Shown piece by piece: positions 1 to 4,940 of a DNA stretch of 5,834 nucleotides. Position 1 is the stretch's first letter. Each line of letters begins with the position of its first letter. A program made the position numbers and the translations under genes. Source of the DNA: Chloroflexi bacterium UBA4736 (GTDB lineage: Bacteria; Chloroflexota; Dormibacteria; Dormibacterales; Dormibacteraceae); contig DHIW01000036.1 in NCBI GenBank assembly GCA_002404015.1, positions 5,181-11,014 on the forward strand. Reading direction: 5' to 3'. The notes beneath the pieces were generated by a model. It saw only the letters and a program-made list of their open reading frames with translations. It ran no database searches and had not been told where the DNA came from.

Positions 1-1071
1 CGCTACTACGGCGGCTGCGAGGTGATGGACGAGATCGAGACGCTCGCCATCGAGCGGGCCAAGCGTCTCTTCGGCGCCGAGTACGTCAACGTCCAGCCCC
101 ACGCCGGCAGCCAGGCCAACGCCGCCGCCTACATGGCCGTCTGCGAGCCCGGCGAGCGGGTGATGGGCATGGACCTCTCGGCGGGCGGCCACCTGACCCA
201 CGGCAGCCCGGCCAACTTCAGCGGGAAGCTGTACGAGATCCACTCCTACAGCGTCGACCGCGAGACCGAGCTGATCGACTACGACGTAGTCCAGAAGCAG
301 GCCGAGGAGGTCCGGCCGAAGATGCTGATGGTCGGCTACTCGGCCTACTCGCGTTTCATCGATTTCGCCCGCATGCGCGCGATCGCCGACTCGGTAGGCG
401 CGACGATGGTAGTCGACATGGCCCACTTCGCCGGCCTGGTCGCGGGCGGCGTGTACCCCTCGCCGATACCGCACTCCCCGATCGTCACGACCACCACCCA
501 GAAGACCCTGCGCGGCGCCTGGGGCGGCATGATCCTGGGCGTCGACGAGTGGCAGAAGAAGCTGGACAGTGCCGTCTTCCCCGGCAACCAGGGAGGACCC
601 CTGATGCATGCGATCGCGGCCAAGGCGGTGTGCTTCGGCGAAGCGCTCCGGCCCGAGTTCAAGGACTACGCCAGGGCGGTCGTCCAGAACGCCAAGGCGA
701 TGGCGCAGCGGCTGACTGAGCGCAGGCTCAGGCTCGTGAGCGGCGGTACCGACAACCACCTCATGCTGGTGGACCTGCGGCCTCTGGGGCTCAAGGGCCG
801 CCGCGTGCAGGACGCCGCCGACACCGTGGGCATCACGGTCAACAGCAACTCGATCCCCTACGACGAAGCCTCCAAGTTCAACCCCAGCGGCGTCCGCCTG
901 GGCAGCCCCTCGGTGACCACGAGGGGGATGGGGCCGTCGGAGATGGTCGAGATCGCTGACTGCGTGGCGGACCTGCTGGAAGGCATCGACGACGCGGCCA
1001 ACCTGGACTCGATCCGGGAGCGGACCCACGACCTCTGCCGCCGCTTCCCGCTCCCCTACGCGTTCGACTGA
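1..1071 (+). CDS. glyA: Serine hydroxymethyltransferase, 5'-truncated by the window edge
   Basis: PLP enzyme that interconverts serine plus tetrahydrofolate with glycine plus 5,10-methylene-tetrahydrofolate in the cytosol. The frame is open from base 1 and begins inside the conserved RYYGGCE motif (E. coli Arg63 onward), so about 62 N-terminal residues lie upstream; the GTG/ATG at 22-27 are internal codons, not the start. Visible landmarks: NVQPHAGSQAN, GGHLTHGSPANFSGKLY, the PLP-ring Asp and His of DMAH (415-426), the Schiff-base Lys at 502-504, FPGNQGGPLMH, SGGTDNHL and the substrate-carboxylate Arg in SGVR (895-897). The 356 residues present fit a total of about 418, the normal length. Oddity: the residue before the PLP lysine is Gln instead of His, and the following PRGG is AWGG. 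It ends 4 bases before the wecA start, and glyA next to wecA and atp genes is a known actinobacterial order. Family assignment is secure; exact substrate preference is less so because of the altered loop. Confidence 0.95.
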   Translation, partial: RYYGGCEVMDEIETLAIERAKRLFGAEYVNVQPHAGSQANAAAYMAVCEPGERVMGMDLSAGGHLTHGSPANFSGKLYEIHSYSVDRETELIDYDVVQKQAEEVRPKMLMVGYSAYSRFIDFARMRAIADSVGATMVVDMAHFAGLVAGGVYPSPIPHSPIVTTTTQKTLRGAWGGMILGVDEWQKKLDSAVFPGNQGGPLMHAIAAKAVCFGEALRPEFKDYARAVVQNAKAMAQRLTERRLRLVSGGTDNHLMLVDLRPLGLKGRRVQDAADTVGITVNSNSIPYDEASKFNPSGVRLGSPSVTTRGMGPSEMVEIADCVADLLEGIDDAANLDSIRERTHDLCRRFPLPYAFD

Positions 1072-1075
1072 CGAC

Positions 1076-2224
1076 TTGCTGCTGAGCCCGTTCTACAACC
1101 CGGCCCTCCCCCCGGAGCTGTTCTTCAGCAAGGAGTCCCTCGTCTACATCCGGGAGCACCTGGGGCCGGCGATCGGACCCTTCCTGGCGGCCTTCGCCGC
1201 GTGCGTGGTGCTCTGCCCCGGGGCCATCCTGCTGGCCCGCCCGCTCGGCCTGATGGCCCGGCCGGATCGCCAGCGCGACATCCACCGGAAGCCGACCGCC
1301 CGCATCGGCGGCCTGGCGATGGTCGCTGCCTTCGCGGCGGCGGTGCTCTGGTTTGTGCCCCTGGCCCAGGACATCCTGGGCATCGTGGCGATCCTGGCGT
1401 TCACCGCTCTGGTCTTCGTTCTGGACGACCGCTTCGGCGTCCCGGCCCTGGTCAAGTTCGCCATCCAGCTCGCCGTGGCGCTCTGGTTCATCCTCAAGGT
1501 CGGCTATCAGATCGACTTCATCACCATGCCGGGCCACGGCGTCGTGGGCCTGGGCCTGCTCGCCCTGCCCCTGACCCTGATCTGGATCGTGGGCATGCAG
1601 AACACGGTCAACCTGCTGGACGGCGTCGACGGGCTGGCCGCGGGCGTGGTGGCCATCGTCGCGATCACCCTGATGATCGCCGCGACCACAAAGGGCCAGG
1701 TCAACGTGGTGATGATGTGCGCCGCCCTGATCGGCGCCTGCTGCGGCTTCCTACTCTTCAACTTCCACCCCGCCCGGATCTTCATGGGCGACTCGGGGAG
1801 CCAGTTCCTGGGCCTGGCGCTGGCCATCCTCTCCATCGTGGGCGTGGCCAAGGTCGCCGTCGCCTTCGCGTTCGTGATCCCGCTGGCCGCGCTGGCGGTG
1901 CCCATCGCGGACACGGCGGCCGCGATCATCCGCCGGAGGCGCGGAGGGGTGTCGATCGCCCACGCCGACACCCAGCACATCCACCACCAGCTGCTCGACT
2001 TCGGGCTGAACCAGGTCGAGACCTGCCTGGTCTTCTACGGCGCCACCGGCATCCTGGGCGCCTTCGGACTGATGCTGTTCGGCCACAAGCGGGCCATCGC
2101 CGTTGCCGTGGTATTCCTCATGGTCGTGCTCTCGACCGTGCTCGAGACCCACCTGCAACGGTCCCGCTGGCGGCTGCGCGTACCCGGGCTGGCCCACCTA
2201 CTTGGCGTAACCGCAAGTCGGTAA
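1076..2224 (+). CDS. wecA: Undecaprenyl/decaprenyl-phosphate GlcNAc-1-phosphate transferase (WecA/TagO/Rfe family)
   Basis: Integral membrane enzyme of the MraY/WecA superfamily that moves a HexNAc-1-phosphate from a UDP-sugar to a polyprenyl phosphate, the first lipid-linked step of a cell-wall glycan (arabinogalactan linker in mycobacteria, teichoic acid or other glycopolymer elsewhere). Motifs in order: GLMARPDRQRDIHRKPTARIGG near residues 56-79, the Mg-binding DDRFG (D117, D118), NTVNLLDGVDGL (176-187; D182, D185), NFHPARIFMGDSGS (229-242; D239) and the cytoplasmic HIHHQLL (301-307). About 11 hydrophobic segments, 382 residues, usual for the family. The MraY alternative is less likely because the neighbours are not mur genes and the HIHHQLLD loop is WecA-like. 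The start is a TTG at 1076 with no Shine-Dalgarno; no ATG or GTG lies in frame before the first membrane segment, so coupling to the glyA stop at 1071 is inferred. The sugar used cannot be read from the sequence. Confidence 0.9.
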   Translation: MLLSPFYNPALPPELFFSKESLVYIREHLGPAIGPFLAAFAACVVLCPGAILLARPLGLMARPDRQRDIHRKPTARIGGLAMVAAFAAAVLWFVPLAQDILGIVAILAFTALVFVLDDRFGVPALVKFAIQLAVALWFILKVGYQIDFITMPGHGVVGLGLLALPLTLIWIVGMQNTVNLLDGVDGLAAGVVAIVAITLMIAATTKGQVNVVMMCAALIGACCGFLLFNFHPARIFMGDSGSQFLGLALAILSIVGVAKVAVAFAFVIPLAALAVPIADTAAAIIRRRRGGVSIAHADTQHIHHQLLDFGLNQVETCLVFYGATGILGAFGLMLFGHKRAIAVAVVFLMVVLSTVLETHLQRSRWRLRVPGLAHLLGVTASR

Positions 2225-2227
2225 ACT
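2202..2227 (+). promoter_or_regulatory. Weak candidate internal promoter before the atp genes
   Basis: TTGGCG (2202-2207) and TAAACT (2222-2227) match the sigma-70-type boxes at four of six positions each, and TAAACT fits the loose actinobacterial TANNNT -10. The 14-base spacer is short. A transcript would begin near 2234, a few bases before the atpZ ATG, giving an almost leaderless message. The element lies across the wecA stop codon. In a genome this rich in GC, an AT-rich hexamer is noticeable, but chance is a fair explanation. Confidence 0.2.
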
Positions 2228-2237
2228 CAGGACGGGA

Positions 2238-2453
2238 ATGTCAGCCCGGGGCGGCGGAGGAGGCCCCACCGGCAGCGAGCTGGTGGGACTGGGCGTTCTG
2301 CTCGCCGCGTCGGTCTTGGTCCCGCTGGTGGTGGGCATTGCCATCGACGGCGCTGCGCACACCGGCCCACTTTTCATTTTCGTCGGCCTGATCGTAGGGG
2401 TCGCGGCGGCGTGCGCCGTGGTCTACACCAGGTATATCAGCCGCTACTTGTGA
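2238..2453 (+). CDS. atpZ: AtpZ-like small membrane protein of the ATP synthase operon
   Basis: 71-residue protein with a short Gly-rich cytoplasmic N-terminus and two membrane helices (about residues 15-36 and 43-65). The pattern of a first helix ending in G-x-x-x-D (G33, D37), a short turn with TGP (42-44), then a glycine-rich second helix running into a Tyr/Arg-rich tail (YTRYISRYL) is the layout of the AtpZ / ATPase_gene1 family. Such proteins sit first in many atp operons. Published work on Bacillus links AtpZ and AtpI to Mg2+/Ca2+ transport, and related AtpI to c-ring assembly; the role here is inferred from position. Start ATG 2238 has AGGA at 2229-2232, 5 bases upstream. It lies 13 bases after the wecA stop and 16 before the next gene. 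Actinobacterial annotations often call this gene atpI, so the name is less sure than the family type. Confidence 0.75.
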   Translation: MSARGGGGGPTGSELVGLGVLLAASVLVPLVVGIAIDGAAHTGPLFIFVGLIVGVAAACAVVYTRYISRYL

Positions 2454-2469
2454 GGGTGCGAAGAGAGGA

Positions 2470-2796
2470 GTGCTGAGCAGAACCACGAAGGTCTGCGCCG
2501 CAGTGGCCGCGCTGTCAGCTGGCGGCTTGTCTCTAGCCGGTCACCCGCTGGAGGGCACTGCCCTCGCGGCCGGACTCTTGGTCGGCTCCTTGAACGGTTT
2601 CTTGGCGACGCGCTCGCTGACAGCAGAGCTGGACTTCCGCGTCACCAGCATGGGCCGACTCCTTCTCCTTTCTGCCGTTGCGGTGGGTCTGGGCGCTCTG
2701 ATTGCGGTGTCGACGATCCCCTTCGTGGTTCTTGGTGTCGCCTTCGCGCAGCTGGTGTTGGCCGGGGTAGCGGCGCGTGAGGTGATCCGAGGATGA
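2470..2796 (+). CDS. atpI: AtpI-like ATP synthase accessory membrane protein
   Basis: 108-residue hydrophobic protein with four predicted membrane helices (about residues 6-22, 27-45, 61-81 and 83-102), directly upstream of atpB. The second helix holds GLLVGSLNGFLATRSL and a charged loop (AELDFRVTSMGR) separates the two helix pairs, resembling the ATP synthase I family, whose members assist c-ring assembly or supply divalent cations. The residue-level match is weak, as is usual for this fast-evolving family, so the call rests on size, topology and place. The GTG start at 2470 is uncertain: the purine-rich stretch 2463-2469 abuts it. Its stop overlaps the atpB start (ATGA, 2793-2796). By eye about a quarter of its codons end in A or T, clearly more than in wecA or atpH. 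Confidence 0.7.
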   Translation: MLSRTTKVCAAVAALSAGGLSLAGHPLEGTALAAGLLVGSLNGFLATRSLTAELDFRVTSMGRLLLLSAVAVGLGALIAVSTIPFVVLGVAFAQLVLAGVAAREVIRG

Positions 2797-3617
2797 GGCT
2801 CCTGGCAGACGAGACCCCGGGTACCAACCCAGTCATAGAGCTCAAGTGCGGGGCCCTTTGCAATGTCCAGTACGACAGCCTTTTGAACCTCGGCCATCTC
2901 AGTTACGGAAGCGTGCTCTCGAGCTTCATCTCGATCGTGATAACCATTGCGATCGCGGTGGCCGTCGCCTATCGGCTCAACCACGGCCGGCCGGGCCGGC
3001 TGCAGGCGCTGTTCGAGATGTTCACCGAGTACGTGCGGAACCAGGTCAAGGACACGACGACCGAGGAAGGCGGCTTCATCCTGCCGATCGCGGCCACCAT
3101 CGGTCTCTACATCCTTGTCGCCAACTGGCTCGACATCCTGCCAATCTCGTTGTTTGCGCCGCTTCATCCAGCCAACGAAGACATCAACCAGACGCTTGCC
3201 ATGTCGCTGACGGTCATCGTCATCGTCCAGTGGTATAGCTGGAAGGTGCTCGGCCCTGCAGGCTATTTCCGCCGCTTCATGTCTAAGGGCACGAACCTAG
3301 CGATGCGAATCGCGTTCATACCGATGAACATCCTCGAGGAGATCGTCAAGCCGATCACCCTGGCCGCCCGGCTCTTCTTCAACATCTTCGCGGGCGGTGT
3401 GATGATCTACCTGATCACCCTGCTCCTTGGGCACCTGGTGATCCCGCTCGGCAGCGTCCAGCTACCGTTCGGTCCGCTGGTCCTGGGCCCAATCGTGCTC
3501 GCGATCTGGAAGCTGTTCGACGTCCTCTTTATCGGCGCCATCCAGGCCTTCATCTTCATGCTGCTGACGGTCATCTACTTCGGCATGGCCCGCGAGGGCC
3601 TCGAAGAACACCACTAG
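2793..3617 (+). CDS. atpB: F-type ATP synthase subunit a (proton channel)
   Basis: Membrane stator subunit of Fo that provides the two proton half-channels against the c-ring. 274 residues with about five to six membrane segments. Visible landmarks: [22 protein letters not shown] (residues about 96-117), the [13 protein letters not shown] segment matching the usual PTADxNx[18 protein letters not shown] with the essential Arg (R193; Arg210 of E. coli) and Asn (N197), and IQAFIF with Q251 (Gln252 of E. coli). Departures from the consensus: RLFGN is RLFFN, and the E. coli Glu219 position is Gly202, which as I recall is also Gly in mycobacteria; D243 lies near the site of E. coli His245. The N-terminus, expected outside, carries C19 and C23. 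ATG 2793 overlaps the atpI stop by four bases, so its translation is probably coupled. No Na+-type signature is apparent. Confidence 0.97.
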   Translation: MRLLADETPGTNPVIELKCGALCNVQYDSLLNLGHLSYGSVLSSFISIVITIAIAVAVAYRLNHGRPGRLQALFEMFTEYVRNQVKDTTTEEGGFILPIAATIGLYILVANWLDILPISLFAPLHPANEDINQTLAMSLTVIVIVQWYSWKVLGPAGYFRRFMSKGTNLAMRIAFIPMNILEEIVKPITLAARLFFNIFAGGVMIYLITLLLGHLVIPLGSVQLPFGPLVLGPIVLAIWKLFDVLFIGAIQAFIFMLLTVIYFGMAREGLEEHH

Positions 3618-3621
3618 GAGG
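3616..3621 (+). promoter_or_regulatory. Strong Shine-Dalgarno of atpE
   Basis: AGGAGG lies 6 bases before the atpE ATG at 3628 and overlaps the atpB TAG stop (3615-3617). It is the strongest ribosome binding site in the window and fixes the atpE start. A strong site here fits the need for roughly ten c subunits per complex; the next gene, atpF, has none. Confidence 0.85.
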
Positions 3622-3627
3622 ATCGAA

Positions 3628-3873
3628 ATGAATCATGCAATCATCCTGGCGGGGGCGCTGATCGCCTTCGGCCTGGCACTCGGTGGGGGCGCTATCGGTG
3701 CCGCGATGGGCGACGGTCTGGCCGGCAACGCCACTATCGCCGGAGTGGCTCGTCAGCCGGAGGCCCAGGGCCGCCTGACCGGCCTGATGTTCATAATCAT
3801 CGGCCTGGTCGAGGCCATGTACTTCATCAACCTTGGCCTCGGGTTCTACTTCGTCGTCGTCGTCGCCAAATAG
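3628..3873 (+). CDS. atpE: F-type ATP synthase subunit c (rotor ring)
   Basis: 81-residue hairpin of two membrane helices forming the proton-driven rotor ring. Helix 1 is glycine-rich (G15, G19-G21, G24, G28), the cytoplasmic loop has the invariant RQP (42-44), and helix 2 carries the proton-binding Glu62 in [12 protein letters not shown]62 is followed by Ala63, not Ser/Thr, so the ring is expected to use H+ rather than Na+. D29, E62 and Y65 correspond to Asp28, Glu61 and Tyr64 of M. tuberculosis AtpE, while Met64 replaces Ala63. The block [12 protein letters not shown] is very close to the mycobacterial protein and is the best clue to an actinobacterial host. The C-terminus ends in a run of four GTC codons (3853-3864). 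Its TAG stop shares one base with the atpF GTG. Ring size cannot be read off directly. Confidence 0.98.
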   Translation: MNHAIILAGALIAFGLALGGGAIGAAMGDGLAGNATIAGVARQPEAQGRLTGLMFIIIGLVEAMYFINLGLGFYFVVVVAK

Positions 3874-4406
3874 TGTCCACGACGTTGGCGCTGGCCGCCC
3901 AGGCCAGCCTGCTCGAGATCAACGCCACGCTGTTCGTGGAGCTGATCGCTTTCATCCTCATGGTGCTAGTGCTCGGCCACTACGTGTACCCGCTGATCAT
4001 CAGCGTCGCCGAGTCCAGGCAGAAGCAGATCGAGCAGCAACTTGCGGTCGCCGAGCAGGCGCGCCTCGACGCGCAGACTCGCCTGGCAGAGGCGACGGCC
4101 CAGCTCGAAGAGGCCCGAGGCCAGGCCTCGGATATCATCGAGGGGGCGAAGAGGTCCGGAGACCAGCTCCGCGCGGAGTTGAGCCAGAAGGCGCACGAGG
4201 AGGCGGCCCGGCTGACCGAGCTCGCCGGCCAGGAGATCGAGTCCGAACGCCTGAGGGCGCTCGAGTCCGTGCGCGGCGAGGTGGCCGACCTTGTCGTCGC
4301 GGCAACCGAGAAGGTGGTCGGGGAGACGCTCGACGACGAGCGCCACCGCAAGCTCATCGACAAGGCGATCCGCGAGGTGGGGAAGAGTGGCGACCGCAGC
4401 CGCTAG
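3873..4406 (+). CDS. atpF: F-type ATP synthase subunit b (peripheral stalk)
   Basis: 177-residue stalk protein: one N-terminal membrane helix (about residues 19-41, ATLFVELIAFILMVLVLG), then a long charged, Ala/Glu/Gln-rich coiled coil (about 44-155) that reaches up to delta and alpha on F1 and holds the stator still. The junction HYVYPLIISVAESRQKQIE parallels E. coli KYVWPPLMAAIEKRQKEI. Start is GTG 3873, sharing one base with the atpE stop (TAGTG). No Shine-Dalgarno precedes it; only GTC repeats do, so re-initiation by ribosomes finishing atpE is inferred. TTG 3885 is a possible alternative start, also without a site. The last 20 bases overlap atpH. It is a stand-alone b protein, not the b-delta fusion of mycobacteria. 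Only one b-type gene is present, so the stalk is probably a homodimer. Confidence 0.95.
   Translation: MSTTLALAAQASLLEINATLFVELIAFILMVLVLGHYVYPLIISVAESRQKQIEQQLAVAEQARLDAQTRLAEATAQLEEARGQASDIIEGAKRSGDQLRAELSQKAHEEAARLTELAGQEIESERLRALESVRGEVADLVVAATEKVVGETLDDERHRKLIDKAIREVGKSGDRSR
4374..4377 (+). promoter_or_regulatory. Shine-Dalgarno that decides the atpH start
   Basis: GAGG inside the atpF coding sequence, 9 bases before GTG 4387. It supports that GTG as the delta start over the upstream in-frame TTG at 4291, whose extra 32 residues are a Ser/Arg-rich reading of the atpF frame and do not resemble delta. Confidence 0.6.
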
Positions 4407-4920
4407 GCGCTACTCGAAGGCGATCCTCGAGCTGGCCGAGGCCGCTGGCGAGGTCAAGCTCTGGACCGAGCGGCTCGAGGTCGTACGCCAGTTCCTGACC
4501 GATCCCGACCTGGCCGCTGTCCTGGCCAACCCGAGCGTCACGGTGCAGCGCCGAAAGCAGGTCGTCGAGACGCTGGGCACCCACCTGATGGGCCGGGAGG
4601 GGCTGAACCTGGTCAAGCTCCTGATCGAGACCGGGCGCGTCCAGGAGATCGACGGGGTCATCGATGAGTTCCATCGGCTGGCCGACCTGGCCGCGGGCCG
4701 GGTGCGCGCCACCGCGGTGACCGCCATCGAGCTTCCCCAGAAGGACGTCGACCAGCTGCTCGCCGACCTGTCGCGCCAGCTGGGCAAGGAGGTCAGGCTG
4801 GAGGTCGAGGTCGACCCGGCCATCATGGGCGGCCTGGTCCTGCACGTGGGCGACCAGCTGATCGACGCCAGCGTCCGTACCCGACTGCTCCAGTTGCGAC
4901 GGCGGCTGGCGACGGTTTAA
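4387..4920 (+). CDS. atpH: F-type ATP synthase subunit delta
   Basis: Soluble stator subunit that caps the alpha/beta head and binds the b stalk (equivalent of OSCP). From GTG 4387 it is 177 residues, the same as E. coli delta. The N-terminal helical domain opens with the typical ATAAARRYSKAILELA, and the C-terminal domain ends in the family signature DPAIMGGLVLHVGDQLID followed by ASVRTRLLQLRRRL. The frame is open further upstream to TTG 4291, but that part is out of register with any delta N-terminus, so the shorter start is used. It overlaps the end of atpF by 20 bases and stops 20 bases before atpA. Nearly all third codon positions are G or C, in contrast to atpI. Confidence 0.95.
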   Translation: MATAAARRYSKAILELAEAAGEVKLWTERLEVVRQFLTDPDLAAVLANPSVTVQRRKQVVETLGTHLMGREGLNLVKLLIETGRVQEIDGVIDEFHRLADLAAGRVRATAVTAIELPQKDVDQLLADLSRQLGKEVRLEVEVDPAIMGGLVLHVGDQLIDASVRTRLLQLRRRLATV

Positions 4921-4930
4921 GCGCGAGTTT

Positions 4931-4934
4931 GAGG
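4931..4934 (+). promoter_or_regulatory. Shine-Dalgarno of atpA
   Basis: GAGG, 6 bases before ATG 4941, in the 20-base gap between atpH and atpA. It fixes the atpA start. No hairpin or promoter-like element fits in this gap, so atpA is read through from upstream. Confidence 0.75.
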
Positions 4935-4940
4935 TAACCA

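Noticed and set aside
1072..1075. Missing terminator or leader between glyA and wecA
   Set aside because: Only four bases separate the genes, so there is no room for either. I saw no hairpin plus T-run anywhere in the window.
878..1537. Long - strand open frame of 219 codons over the glyA/wecA junction
   Set aside because: Composition is Arg/Gly/Asp/Gln-rich without domains, and it lies opposite two well-supported genes. The same holds for the other antisense frames, such as 2541-3167 and 4354-4941.
1201..2391. Long + strand open frame of 396 codons across wecA into atpZ
   Set aside because: The translation is a Pro/Arg/Gly/His-rich low-complexity string typical of an off-frame reading of GC-rich DNA. 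The wecA frame beneath it has clear family motifs.
3811..3819. Na+-coupled c-ring
   Set aside because: Na+-binding rings have Ser/Thr right after the carboxylate and a Gln in helix 1. Here Glu62 is followed by Ala-Met and no matching helix 1 Gln is seen.
3852..3866. GTC trinucleotide run at the end of atpE as a repeat or slippage site
   Set aside because: Only four clean GTC codons, encoding a Val run that fits the end of the second helix. No sign of a frameshift or regulatory use beyond the missing atpF ribosome site noted above.
4291..4386. Extended N-terminus of delta from TTG 4291
   Set aside because: The 32 extra residues are a Ser/Arg-rich shifted reading of atpF. Starting at GTG 4387 gives the usual 177-residue length and the expected ARRYSKAI opening.
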